Source: CAVYHX01 sp963768415
Lineage (GTDB): Bacteria; Pseudomonadota; Gammaproteobacteria; UBA9214
Assembly: GCA_963768415.1 (NCBI GenBank)
Contig: CAVYHX010000007.1
Location: forward strand, 1-64,000
Length of the DNA: 64,000 bases
Direction of reading: 5' to 3'
Part shown: positions 18,208 to 26,769 of the stretch, piece after piece
Layout: every line of letters begins with the position of its first letter
How positions within the stretch are numbered: position 1 is the stretch's first letter
Notes under the pieces: model-generated
What the model saw: the letters and a program-made list of their open reading frames with translations, nothing else
Database searches by the model: none
Told to the model about the DNA's origin: nothing
Program-made: the position numbers and the translations under genes

Positions 18208-18255
18208 ACTAGAATCATTGGCAAAACCTATTAACTCAGCAGAGCCACACCTTGC

Positions 18256-19212
18256 ATGAACCTGCGCGACCTGACATACATCATTGCAGTGGCGGAGACC
18301 CGGCACTTCGGCAGGGCGGCGGAGCGTTGCTTTGTCAGCCAGCCGACCCTGAGCGGGCAGATCAAGAAGCTGGAGCAGGAACTGGGCGTTGCCGTCTTCG
18401 AGCGCACGAACCGTTCGGTGGAGATCACTCCGGTCGGCGCAGACATTGTGGCCCATGCACGGCAAATGATGGAACAGGCGGAGGTCATTCAGCAGTTGGC
18501 GCGCGCCCATCAGGACCCGCTGGCGGGCCCCCTGCGTATCGGTGCGATCCCGACCCTGAGTCCCTATCTGATGCCGATGATCCTGGCACCGCTGCAGCAA
18601 CAATTCCCGCAGCTGCGGCTGATCCTGTCGGAAGAACTCACGGATACACTCCTGGTACGGTTGCACAATCACGAAATCGATGCCGCCCTGCTGGCCACAC
18701 CGGTGGAGGAGCCGGACCTTGACTCCCTGCCGCTCTTCAAGGAGCCATTCTGGGTCGCCTTTCCACGCAAGCATGCCTTCTATGCCAAAGACAGGATCAG
18801 TTTGCGCGATTTAAACAAGGAGAAACTATTGCTGCTGGCCGAGGGCCACTGCCTCGCCGCGCAGGCCATGGACGTCTGCCATATTCAGGAACGCCAGGCT
18901 CAGGGCGATTTGGCCGACCTGCGCGCCGCCAGTCTGGAAACCCTGATCCAGCTGGTCGGGGCCGGCTATGGCATCACCCTGGTCCCGGCCCTGGCCATGC
19001 GCGGTTCCTGGGCGACCGGCAGCGGGGTGGTGGCCCAGCCACTCGCGATAGCGGACGCCGCGCGCAAGGTGTCACTGGTGTTCCGGCGCAGCTTTCCCAG
19101 ACGTGCAGCCCTGCAGGCCTTTGCCGGTGTCATACTCGACAATCTCCCCAATACCGTACAGCACCTCGGTCAGCGCAAGCGCGTGAAGAAAAAGGCTCGT
19201 AAGAAAAAATAG
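18256..19212 (+). CDS. oxyR: OxyR, hydrogen-peroxide-sensing LysR-type regulator
   Basis: A 318-aa LysR-family protein. The N-terminal helix-turn-helix (FGRAAERCFVSQPTLSGQIK) is typical. The redox motif GHCLAAQAMDVC places cysteines at residues 199 and 208, exactly the disulfide pair of Escherichia coli OxyR, so peroxide sensing is very likely conserved. The C-terminus carries an extra lysine-rich tail (RKRVKKKARKKK). OxyR activates peroxide-defence genes; the divergent dps gene is the obvious target. The frame is intact and starts at ATG 18256. Confidence 0.95.
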   Translation: MNLRDLTYIIAVAETRHFGRAAERCFVSQPTLSGQIKKLEQELGVAVFERTNRSVEITPVGADIVAHARQMMEQAEVIQQLARAHQDPLAGPLRIGAIPTLSPYLMPMILAPLQQQFPQLRLILSEELTDTLLVRLHNHEIDAALLATPVEEPDLDSLPLFKEPFWVAFPRKHAFYAKDRISLRDLNKEKLLLLAEGHCLAAQAMDVCHIQERQAQGDLADLRAASLETLIQLVGAGYGITLVPALAMRGSWATGSGVVAQPLAIADAARKVSLVFRRSFPRRAALQAFAGVILDNLPNTVQHLGQRKRVKKKARKKK

Positions 19213-19249
19213 CGCGGCCTGTGTGGCAGGGCCACATGCAGTGCTGTTG

Positions 19250-19263
19250 TTGATCTCGATCAA
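19250..19263. promoter_or_regulatory. FNR/Anr-type box upstream of hemerythrin gene
   Basis: TTGATCTCGATCAA is a perfect match to the FNR consensus TTGAT-N4-ATCAA and is fully palindromic. It lies 116 bases before the hemerythrin start at 19379, a distance compatible with an activating site for a promoter near 19300. It points to control by low oxygen. Confidence 0.7.
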
Positions 19264-19378
19264 GGCGACAAGGCGTCAGTTTGGTGATAATGAGAAACAT
19301 TCAGCACTTCGGGTCAACTCGTTAAGTGTACGTTCAAAACCGCCCATCACAGATAATCCCGATCAGGACTAATGACCC

Positions 19379-19846
19379 ATGAGCAATTCGGACAACTGGC
19401 TTGTGCATGAACACTCGAAGTATGAAAATCTGCTTTCCCAGTGTCAGGATGCAGTGGAAATGGAGGACTGGGGGACAGTCGACCGGGTATTCAACGAGCT
19501 TGTTACGCATCTGCAGCGGCATATGGCCCTGGAGGAAGAAGTGCTGTATCCCGCCTATGAATCAACGACCCATGCGCCGCAAGGTCCGACCACGGCACTG
19601 CGGGAGGAGCATTCCGGTCTTGTCCGCCTGATCCGGGACATGGCGCGGATCATCAAGACCAGGGACTCGGAACATGTGCTTGAGTCAGTTGTACATCTCG
19701 AGTACCAGATGATCAAGCATCATGAAAAAGAGGAGGATATTTTCCTGCCTATGGCGAGCTACATTCTGAATGCCGGCCGTGATGAGCTGGTGCGCAAAAT
19801 GGCCGAGTTCGATATGTCGAAGCTGCGCAGCAAATGGGATATCTGA
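19379..19846 (+). CDS. Hemerythrin (HHE) cation-binding domain protein
   Basis: A 155-aa four-helix protein. The di-iron ligands are in place: EHSKYENLL (first His), HLQRHMALEEEVLYPAYE (His...Glu), REEHSGLVRLIRD, and the last block MIKHHEKEEDIFLP. Bacterial hemerythrin-like proteins bind oxygen or nitric oxide or act in iron/redox sensing. ATG 19379 gives the standard length. A perfect FNR-type box 116 bases upstream indicates induction at low oxygen. The gene follows oxyR but is separated by 166 bases, so it is probably transcribed from its own promoter. Confidence 0.88.
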   Translation: MSNSDNWLVHEHSKYENLLSQCQDAVEMEDWGTVDRVFNELVTHLQRHMALEEEVLYPAYESTTHAPQGPTTALREEHSGLVRLIRDMARIIKTRDSEHVLESVVHLEYQMIKHHEKEEDIFLPMASYILNAGRDELVRKMAEFDMSKLRSKWDI

Positions 19847-19913
19847 AAGAGGCCATTAGCGCGACTTTTATAAATGGATCTTTCCCTGATTGAGTGGGTA
19901 ACTTTATCGATTC

Positions 19914-20008
19914 AGACGAGACGCATTCCTTCTGCTGGCAAGGCTGTTGGCCGAATACCCGATAAAGCGCCGGGCACAAGTGAATTCGGCCCTACAGCAG
20001 GGTCTAAT
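19914..20008. repeat. REP-like intergenic element, copy A
   Basis: This element starts with AGACGAGACGCATTC (19914-19928) and contains the 36-base block 19958-19993 (CCCGATAAAG ... GAATTCGGCCCT). Both blocks recur in the same order and orientation at 25575-25589 and 25627-25662, beyond the Anbu gene. It ends with the palindrome family GGCCGAATTCATTCGGCC. Confidence 0.75.
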
Positions 20009-20046
20009 TCATTCGGCCAATAGCGTTTCATCGTCATTGAATCAAA

Positions 20047-20258
20047 CCTGTAGGGTCGAATTCATTCGACCAGCGGTGTTCCACCGTCATTCATTCAAAC
20101 CTGTAGGGTCGAATTCATTCGACCAGCGGTGTTCCATCGTCATTGAGTCAGACCTGTAGGGTCGAATTCATTCGACCAGCGGTATTCCACCGTCATTGAG
20201 TCAGGCCTGTAGGGTCGAATTCATTCGACCAGCGGTATTCCACCGTCATTCATTCGGC
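20047..20258. repeat. Four tandem copies of a 53-base palindromic repeat
   Basis: Units begin at 20047, 20100, 20153 and 20206 with a constant period of 53 bases. Each contains CCTGTAGGG and the hairpin core GGTCGAATTCATTCGACC, followed by a spacer (CAGCGGT...CCGTCATT) that differs by only one to four bases between copies. No unrelated spacers are present, so this is not a CRISPR array. The right end meets a copy in opposite orientation (CGGCCCTACAAC). It lies between the convergent 3' ends of the hemerythrin and alcohol dehydrogenase genes. The remainder of 19847-20369 holds no gene. Confidence 0.9.
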
Positions 20259-20369
20259 CCTACAACATACTCGATTCGGGGAAGAGCCTTATAAAATATT
20301 GTCTGGCATTTCAACGCGAGTCCAGGCTTGTAATTATCCGCTGATAATTACGAATTCGCCAGCCAGTAA

Positions 20370-21416
20370 CTAGAATTCCTGCATATTGATGACGAAACGA
20401 TATTTAACATCACTTTTGAGCATCCGCTCATAGGCGGTGTTGATGTATGCCATTGGAATCAGTTCAATATCCGAAACAATTTCATGCCGGGCGCAAAAGT
20501 CGAGCATCTCCTGTGTCGCGCGAATCCCGCCAATGAGTGAACCGGCCAATTGACGGCGCTTCAATATGAGATTGAATACCTCCGGAGAAGGATGCGGCTC
20601 CGCCGGGGCGCCCACCAGGGTCATCGTGCCATCGCGCTTGAGGAGTTGCAGGTATTCGTCCAGGTTATGGGGTGCGGCGACCGTATTCAGAATATAGTCG
20701 AGCTGGTTGGCGTGGGCCGCCATTTGTTCGGAATCCGTGGAAATGCATACCTCGTCGGCGCCCAGACGCTTGCCATCCGCGACTTTGCCGGGGGATGTGG
20801 TGAACAGCACCACCGTGGCCCCCATGGCGCGGGCAATCTTGACGCCCATGTGCCCGAGGCCGCCAAGGCCGACAATTCCCACCTTCTTGCCGGGGCCCGC
20901 ACCCCAATGTCGCAACGGCGAGTAGGTCGTGATGCCCGCACACAGAAGCGGGGCGACGTGCGCCAGATGCTTCTCGTCATGCTTGATGTGCAGGACAAAA
21001 GATTGCTTGACGACGATGGTTTGTGAATAACCACCATAGGTATTTTCACCACCGAAGAGCGGACCATTGTAGGTGCCTGTAAACCCGTTCTCGCAATACT
21101 GCTCTTCGCCCTCATGGCAAGAATCACAATGCCCGCAACTATCGACCATGCAGCCCACACCTGCCAGGTCACCCACACTATAACCCTGTACCTTATTACC
21201 CACGGCCACCACTCGACCGACAATTTCGTGACCTGGCACGGAAGGATAGAGAGTGTTATGCCACTCGTTGCGAGCCGTATGCAGGTCGGAATGGCAGACA
21301 CCGCAATAGAGAATTTCGATCTGCACATCTTCCGGACCGGGATCACGGCGCTGGATCTCGAATGCGGCGAGCGGACTCGATGCGTCCTGTGCCGCGTAGG
21401 CTTTACTTTTGATCAT
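20370..21416 (-). CDS. Zinc-dependent NAD(P) alcohol dehydrogenase (CAD/YahK-type)
   Basis: A 348-aa protein. Catalytic zinc site: CGVCHSDLHTARNEW and GHEIVGRVVAVG. Structural zinc site: CMVDSCGHCDSCHEGEEQYC, four cysteines in the usual spacing. Rossmann motif GIVGLGGLGHMGVKIA. The sequence type is the cinnamyl-alcohol-dehydrogenase/YahK branch that reduces aldehydes with NADPH. It ends facing the tandem 53-base repeats. The 309 bases upstream (21417-21725) before the divergent terC gene contain promoters but no other recognisable feature. The frame is intact. Confidence 0.9.
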   Translation of the reverse strand: MIKSKAYAAQDASSPLAAFEIQRRDPGPEDVQIEILYCGVCHSDLHTARNEWHNTLYPSVPGHEIVGRVVAVGNKVQGYSVGDLAGVGCMVDSCGHCDSCHEGEEQYCENGFTGTYNGPLFGGENTYGGYSQTIVVKQSFVLHIKHDEKHLAHVAPLLCAGITTYSPLRHWGAGPGKKVGIVGLGGLGHMGVKIARAMGATVVLFTTSPGKVADGKRLGADEVCISTDSEQMAAHANQLDYILNTVAAPHNLDEYLQLLKRDGTMTLVGAPAEPHPSPEVFNLILKRRQLAGSLIGGIRATQEMLDFCARHEIVSDIELIPMAYINTAYERMLKSDVKYRFVINMQEF

Positions 21417-21725
21417 GACGCTACTCCTTTCCTTTAGCCGCTATGTGTTGCAATAAAACCTCTGCAGGACTGTTGCGCGTGAATAATTCACCCGAAGTAT
21501 ACTCTGGAAGTGCAGGGTGTGGCAGCCTGGTCCGGGCCTGCAACAGTTGCCAATACACTTCGACTGCCTGATCAGCTTCACGGTCAGCATACTCGGCATA
21601 TAACTGCTTATGCGCCGGTCATCTATAGCTCTTTTGTGATCCGGTTATGTCTTGTTCAAACTACTCCCAAATCTTCAGGATACGGGTACAATATCTGCTG
21701 TTTGATTTCAGCATAACGTCTGGAG

Positions 21726-22475
21726 ATGAATATGTTTGAATGGCTGGCAAACCCTGAAGCATGGGTGGCGCTCGGAACCTTAACGGCGCTCGAGATCGTT
21801 CTGGGTATAGATAACATCATCTTTATCTCAATCCTCGTGGGCCGCCTGCCCGAGCATCAGCGTAATTTCGGACGCAGAGTCGGACTCGGTCTGGCCATGT
21901 TTGCCCGCCTGGCCCTGTTGTTCTCCATAGTCTGGGTTATGGGATTGACCGAGCCATGGTTTACAGTACTGGATCACGTGATTTCAGGGCGTGATGTCAT
22001 CCTGATCGGCGGTGGATTATTTCTCCTCGCCAAGTCAACTCATGAAATTCATGTCAGCCTGGAAGGTGTAACCGAGAGTATTCAGGCACCAGTTGCAGTC
22101 AGCCTGGGTTCGGTGCTGGTCCAGATCGCCATTCTGGATATCGTCTTCTCGCTGGATTCGGTGATCACGGCCGTGGGACTGGTGGAGCATGTCTCCATCA
22201 TGGCCATTGCGATCATCCTGGCCGTTGGCGTGATGCTGGTCGCGGCCAGGCCGATCGGGGATTTCGTGGACCAGCACCCGACCGTCAAGATACTTGCGCT
22301 TTCGTTCCTCATTCTGGTCGGTGTTACCCTGATCGCGGAAGGATTCGATGTCCATGTTCCGAAAGGCTACATCTATTTCTCCATGGCCTTCTCGATCCTT
22401 GTCGAGATGCTCAATATCCGCATGCGCAGGAAACGGGCGGTGCCCCTGGTCTTGCACAAAAAGCTGGAAGAATAA
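21726..22475 (+). CDS. TerC-family integral membrane protein
   Basis: A 249-aa protein with seven to eight membrane spans. The family signatures are ALEIVLGIDNIIFISIL near the N-terminus and VQIAILDIVFSLDSVITAVG in the middle, each with the conserved Asp residues in membrane helices; LIAEGFDVHVPKGYIYF is the typical C-terminal block. TerC/YkoY-type proteins are linked to tellurite resistance and to manganese export for secreted metalloproteins. I looked for a manganese-type leader upstream and did not find one. The gene is divergent from the alcohol dehydrogenase and followed by a PerM-type exporter. Confidence 0.92.
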   Translation: MNMFEWLANPEAWVALGTLTALEIVLGIDNIIFISILVGRLPEHQRNFGRRVGLGLAMFARLALLFSIVWVMGLTEPWFTVLDHVISGRDVILIGGGLFLLAKSTHEIHVSLEGVTESIQAPVAVSLGSVLVQIAILDIVFSLDSVITAVGLVEHVSIMAIAIILAVGVMLVAARPIGDFVDQHPTVKILALSFLILVGVTLIAEGFDVHVPKGYIYFSMAFSILVEMLNIRMRRKRAVPLVLHKKLEE

Positions 22476-22598
22476 CCTCGCCGGCGCCAGCAAGCTGCAC
22501 AACCTGTGTTAACTGCCCGAGCCATGCAATTATGCAATCTATACATTTGATTGAACATTACATGGACAGGGAGCATCTATATAAGCACAATTCACAGG

Positions 22599-23702
22599 AT
22601 GAACCCCATTCCTGAATCATCGGGCGACAAGGCGTTTCTGACCCGGGCGCTTGAGATCACCATACGCATCGGCGTAATCCTGCTGCTGGCAGCCATGTGC
22701 TTCCAGATCGTACGGCCATTCCTTATCCCCGTGCTCTGGGGCATCATCATCGCCGTTGCGGTATATCCCGCTTACCAGTGGCTTGAGTCGGCACTGAAGG
22801 GCAGGCCACGGCTCGCGGCGCTGTGCGTCTCGCTCGTATTGCTGGTGATCCTGCTCGTGCCCACCGTGATGCTGGCCGACACGCTGGTTGACACCGTTCG
22901 TATCCTGGCGAAAAAGCTGCAGGCCGGTACACTGGAGGTGCCGCCGCCACCGGCGAGTGTGGTCACCTGGCCGCTCATCGGCGAACCCCTGGATACTTTC
23001 TGGCGCGCCGCTTCGGAGAATCTTGCGTCAGCACTCAAGCCGGTAACGCCGCAACTCAAGGCCTTCGGCACCTGGCTGCTGGCCAGTGCCGCGCAGGCCG
23101 GTCTCGGCATCCTGCAGTTCCTTGCTGCCATAATCATCTCCGGCATGCTGCTGGCATACACGCAACTCGGCGCCCGGACGGCGCGCGCGCTGGGTATCCG
23201 GCTGGCCGGAGACCAGGGCGCCGACTACATCGACGTCGCCGAGGAAACGGTGCGGAGTGTGACCCGCGGGATCCTTGGTGTGTCACTCATCCAGTCGCTG
23301 CTGGCAGGGCTTGGCTTCCTGTTCGCCGGCATACCCGGTGCCGGGCTGTGGGCGTTTATTGCCCTGTTTCTCAGCGTTATCCAGATCGGCGTCATTCCTG
23401 TCACCCTGCCGATGGTGATCTACGTGTTCGCCACCGCCGACACCACTACCGCGATTGTTTTCCTGGTCTGGAATATCTTCGTCAGCACAATCGACAATCT
23501 ACTCAAGCCTGTCCTGCTCGGACGGGGTGTCAGGGTTCCCATGCTCGTCATCTTCGCCGGCTCGATCGGCGGCTTCATCAGCCTGGGTATTATCGGACTG
23601 TTCACGGGAGCGGTTGTACTGGCACTCGGTTACAAGTTGTTTATGGCCTGGCTGGAGGGATCAGTGATACCGGCACAACCCCGGGAAGATGCGGAAAGCT
23701 GA
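22599..23702 (+). CDS. AI-2E transporter/PerM-family membrane protein
   Basis: About 367 aa from ATG 22599. The eight membrane segments follow the family pattern: VRPFLIPVLWGIIIAVAVYP at the start, a long amphipathic loop with PPPPASVVTWP, then GVSLIQSLLAGLGFLFAGIP and VWNIFVSTIDNLLKPVLLGR, with the family's conserved D-N-x-x-x-P in the last. Members include putative autoinducer exporters and sodium/proton antiporters, so the substrate cannot be assigned. An in-frame TTG at 22551 could extend the protein by 16 residues. The gene is followed by an unrelated transglutaminase-like gene 100 bases later. Confidence 0.88.
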   Translation: MNPIPESSGDKAFLTRALEITIRIGVILLLAAMCFQIVRPFLIPVLWGIIIAVAVYPAYQWLESALKGRPRLAALCVSLVLLVILLVPTVMLADTLVDTVRILAKKLQAGTLEVPPPPASVVTWPLIGEPLDTFWRAASENLASALKPVTPQLKAFGTWLLASAAQAGLGILQFLAAIIISGMLLAYTQLGARTARALGIRLAGDQGADYIDVAEETVRSVTRGILGVSLIQSLLAGLGFLFAGIPGAGLWAFIALFLSVIQIGVIPVTLPMVIYVFATADTTTAIVFLVWNIFVSTIDNLLKPVLLGRGVRVPMLVIFAGSIGGFISLGIIGLFTGAVVLALGYKLFMAWLEGSVIPAQPREDAES

Positions 23703-23802
23703 CCGCTCACCTTCTTCAATGCCGCCTGGCGGCGCTGGGACTCCGCCTCTGGTAGGACCGGCGTGATAATTACGCATTCTCTACCCGCAGGAAATCCTGA
23801 TT

Positions 23803-24600
23803 ATGTGGATCCGGACTGTCTGTAATCTTGCGTTTCAATTCAGTGAGTCGACCCCGTTGATCCTCATGCTGCGTCCCCGCAGTGGTATACAGCAGTGGGT
23901 GGCACGGGAAGCCTATACTTTATCGCCAAGTGTTCCGGTGGAGGAGTATACGGACATCTTCAGCAATCTTTGTCAGCGCATGGTCGCACCGGCCGGAGAG
24001 TTTTCTGTCCATACCACGGCCGATGTAATGACTGCGGATGTCGTCGAAAAAGCCCCGGGTGCCTGCTTTGTGGAAATTCAGAATCTGCCGGATACGGTGC
24101 TGTTGTATTTGCTTCCCAGCCGCTATTGCGAATCCGACCGGTTCGGTGATCTCGCCAGGGAGATAGTGGACGGGGTACAACCCGGCTATGATCAGGTGTA
24201 CAGAATCAGTGACTGGATCCGGAGCTCGATAAGGTACACACCCGGTTCCAGCGTATTCCCGCTTTCCGCTGTCGAGGTGAATGTACAGGGCGAAGGCGTG
24301 TGTCGCGACCTCGCCCATCTGGGCATCGCTCTGTGCCGCAGTATCAGTATCCCCGCACGCCTGGTGGTGGGATTCCTTTACGGGCTTGAGCCGATGGATC
24401 TGCATGCATGGTTCGAAGCGTACGTTGGCGGCCGCTGGTACACATTCGATCCCACGGAAGACGTTGTTCGTGGCGGGCGGCTTGCAGTGGCCTACGGCCG
24501 CGATGCAGCTGATGTGTCGGTCTATCATCAATTTGGTCCGCCGGCTATTTTCAGCGCTATGGACGTGCGCGTGGAGTTGCTGGCGAGTCCGCCAGGCTGA
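23803..24600 (+). CDS. Transglutaminase-like cysteine protease, Anbu neighbour
   Basis: A 265-aa protein of the transglutaminase-like superfamily. The triad is visible: GEGVCRDLAHLGIALCR (Cys), DLHAWFEAYVGG (His) and YTFDPTED (Asp). Before it, EIVDGVQPGYDQVYRISDWI and RYTPGSS match the family's pre-core block. The N-terminal 90 residues form the beta-rich domain of this group. It precedes the Anbu proteasome homologue by 178 bases on the same strand, an association repeatedly noted in comparative genomics. It probably hydrolyses or forms amide bonds in peptides handled by the locus. Confidence 0.88.
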   Translation: MWIRTVCNLAFQFSESTPLILMLRPRSGIQQWVAREAYTLSPSVPVEEYTDIFSNLCQRMVAPAGEFSVHTTADVMTADVVEKAPGACFVEIQNLPDTVLLYLLPSRYCESDRFGDLAREIVDGVQPGYDQVYRISDWIRSSIRYTPGSSVFPLSAVEVNVQGEGVCRDLAHLGIALCRSISIPARLVVGFLYGLEPMDLHAWFEAYVGGRWYTFDPTEDVVRGGRLAVAYGRDAADVSVYHQFGPPAIFSAMDVRVELLASPPG

Positions 24601-24778
24601 GGCGGGTGCCTCCAGGCTCAGCATATTCCTGACCCGGTTACAATAGTTAATCCGGATTAATGTCAGGTTGCCGGATTCAGGTTTGACCCGGTGGTTGGCC
24701 GCGTTTAGTCTACTCGTTACGGGCTGTGTGCCCGCAAGCTTTGAATATCTGCCACCTGCCACCGGTACCTGTTTTCGT

Positions 24779-25534
24779 ATGACTTACTGCGTTGCTATCT
24801 CACTTAAAGCAGGCCTTGTGTTTGCTTCGGATTCCCGTACCAATGCCGGTGTTGACCAGGTAAGCCAGTACGGCAAGTTGCATACCCTGGGTGTTTCCGG
24901 AGAGCGCCAGTTCGTCCTGCTGAGCGCCGGTAATCTCGCCACCACCCAGGCGGTACTGACGTATATCCGCCACGAACTCAAGGATAATCCCGATTGCCGC
25001 CTGTGCAAGGCGCGTTACATGGACGAGGTGGCGGACAACATCGGCGCGATCAGTCGCGAACAGCAAAATCGTTTTACCGGCAATGAGGGCGGTTCAGCCG
25101 GTTTCAGTCCAAAGGTGAGTTTTATTCTTGGCGGACAAATCCGCGGTGAGCCGCCCGCACTCTACCTGATCTATCCGGAAGGCAATCACATTACCACGTC
25201 ACTTGCGACACCCTACCTGCAAATCGGTGAAACCAAGTATGGCAAGCCGATCCTCGACCGGATCATTACGCCGGAATCGAGCCTGGAGGATGCCGCGCGC
25301 TGTGCACTGGTTTCGATGGACTCGACCATGCAGAGCAACGTGACAGTCGGTCCACCCATCGAAATCCTGATCTATGAAAAGGACAGCCTGTCCCTGAACC
25401 GCTATATGCGGCTGGATGAAAAACATCCCTATCTGATCGAACTCCGCAGCAGCTGGTCGACCAACATTCGCACGGCATTCAATTCGCTGCCGCGGTTCAA
25501 CTGGGAGAGTGCCGGCCCGCCACCGGATGGATGA
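24779..25534 (+). CDS. Anbu, bacterial proteasome-type peptidase
   Basis: A 251-aa N-terminal-nucleophile hydrolase. Removing Met exposes Thr (MTYCVAISL). Asp18 (ASDSRTN) and Lys33 (QYGKLHTLG), counted with Met, correspond to the Thr1/Asp17/Lys33 catalytic set of proteasome beta subunits. Length and GNLATTQAVLTY fit the Anbu branch. Anbu forms open ring or helical oligomers in the cytoplasm; its substrate is unknown. An open frame upstream (24668-24778) encodes a lipobox-like RWLAAFSLLVTGCVP with only TTG starts; I reject it as an extension because the Thr must be terminal. The ATP-grasp, alpha-E and DUF2126 partners lie on the other strand just downstream. Confidence 0.9.
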   Translation: MTYCVAISLKAGLVFASDSRTNAGVDQVSQYGKLHTLGVSGERQFVLLSAGNLATTQAVLTYIRHELKDNPDCRLCKARYMDEVADNIGAISREQQNRFTGNEGGSAGFSPKVSFILGGQIRGEPPALYLIYPEGNHITTSLATPYLQIGETKYGKPILDRIITPESSLEDAARCALVSMDSTMQSNVTVGPPIEILIYEKDSLSLNRYMRLDEKHPYLIELRSSWSTNIRTAFNSLPRFNWESAGPPPDG

Positions 25535-25535
25535 T

Positions 25536-25845
25536 TTGGCCGAATGAATTCGGCCCTACAACAGTAATTTCCTTAGACGAGACGCATTCACTTTTGAAGG
25601 CACGGTTGATGGCCGAATGAATTCGACCCGATAAAGCGCCGGGCACAAGTGAATTCGGCCCTGCAACGGTAATCTCTCTAGACGAGACGCATTCATTTTG
25701 AACGTAAGGTTGTTGGCCGAATGAATTCGGCCCTGCAACGGGTATCTACTCACTCAATCAGACCTGTAGGGTCGAATTCATTCGACCGGTCATCCAGATG
25801 CAGTTGATGGCCGAATGAATTCGGCCCTGCAACGGGTATCTACTT
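25536..25845. repeat. Cluster of REP-like palindromes, copy B
   Basis: At least five copies of the palindrome family GGCCGAATGAATTCGGCC / GGTCGAATTCATTCGACC, in both orientations, lie between the convergent Anbu and transglutaminase genes. AGACGAGACGCATTC occurs at 25575-25589 and in near-identical form about 100 bases later. The block 25627-25662 is identical or nearly so to 19958-19993. The arrangement suggests partial duplications of an element of roughly 100 bases. Confidence 0.8.
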
Positions 25846-25848
25846 GGC

Positions 25849-26769
25849 TCAGCCACCGGGCAGCTGCTGACCTGCCGGTGCAGCCGTTTCCGGCAGCGAC
25901 TCCATATCCACCGAGACCCGCGGTTGTTGCCCCGGGTCGCCGCCGAAGATTACACCCTTGAGCGGCGTCACATCGGCATAGTCGCGTCCCCAGGCCGTGG
26001 TGATGTGCTGGTCCAGCGGCACCTTGTTGTTGGTGGGGTCGAAGTCGTGCCAGCCGACTTCCGGCAGGTACACCGAGAACCAGGCGTGTGATTCGTCGGC
26101 GCCGGGTTGCCGGGCCTGGCCGGGTGGCGGTACGGTCTGGATGTAGCCGCTTACATAGCGTGCGGGCAGGCCGAGACTGCGCAGGCAGGCGATGCACAGG
26201 TGGGCAAAATCCTGGCATACGCCGCGCCGGCTGGAGAGTACGTCGGCCAGGGGGGTGGAGACCGTGGAAAATCCAGGATCGTAGGCAAATTCATGGTGGA
26301 CGCGTGCCATCAGGTCGTGCACCGCCTGCAGCAGTGGCCGGCCGGGCGGGAACGAGGCAGCGGCATACTCGGCCAGTTCCGGGGCGGCCGCTGCATGCGG
26401 TGAGCCGATCACGAACTGGCGGTTCATGCGCATGTCATCCGTGCGTGGATCCGCAAACCGGGTGCGCACTTCGTCCCAGGGCATGTCCTTCTCCAGTGCC
26501 AACCGGGCGGTGCCGGGACTGAGCAGAACCTCGCTGGTTGCGGTGACCGTCAATACCTGGTGCGACTGCTGGATGGAAAAATAGCTGACGTCGTTACCGA
26601 AGTAATCCTCGTGCTCGGCGAGATCCACCGGCAGGGGATCGATCTGCAGGCGATGACCCAGGCACTGCTGGTTGGACAGGTTGCGCGGCCGCAGATGGGC
26701 CAGATTGTGGCACAGGCTGACCGTGATCCCGTAGCGGTACTCGGTCGTGTGCACGACGCGGTATTTCAT
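25849..26769 (-). CDS. Transglutaminase-like protein with N-terminal bacterial domain
   Basis: A 306-aa protein. The N-terminal beta domain starts MKYRVVHTTEYRYGITVSLC, typical of 'Bact_transglu_N'. The catalytic core has RRGVCQDFAHLCIACLRSLG (Cys), DESHAWFSVYLPE (His) and WHDFDPTNN (Asp), with YVSGYIQT between. It overlaps the end of the ATP-grasp/alpha-E gene by 4 bases (ATGA), so it is the last gene of a coupled operon that starts at about 35.25 kb or 32.7 kb. The standard length and intact frame make it a reliable call. Chemistry: amide hydrolysis or transfer on an isopeptide or peptide product. Confidence 0.9.
   Translation of the reverse strand: MKYRVVHTTEYRYGITVSLCHNLAHLRPRNLSNQQCLGHRLQIDPLPVDLAEHEDYFGNDVSYFSIQQSHQVLTVTATSEVLLSPGTARLALEKDMPWDEVRTRFADPRTDDMRMNRQFVIGSPHAAAAPELAEYAAASFPPGRPLLQAVHDLMARVHHEFAYDPGFSTVSTPLADVLSSRRGVCQDFAHLCIACLRSLGLPARYVSGYIQTVPPPGQARQPGADESHAWFSVYLPEVGWHDFDPTNNKVPLDQHITTAWGRDYADVTPLKGVIFGGDPGQQPRVSVDMESLPETAAPAGQQLPGG

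Noticed and set aside
20047..20258. Tandem repeats resembling a CRISPR array
   Set aside because: Units are 53 bases long and continuous, with conserved instead of unique spacer sequence, and no cas genes are present.
21417..21725. Possible manganese riboswitch (yybP-ykoY type) ahead of terC
   Set aside because: I could not find the conserved loops of that riboswitch in the leader.
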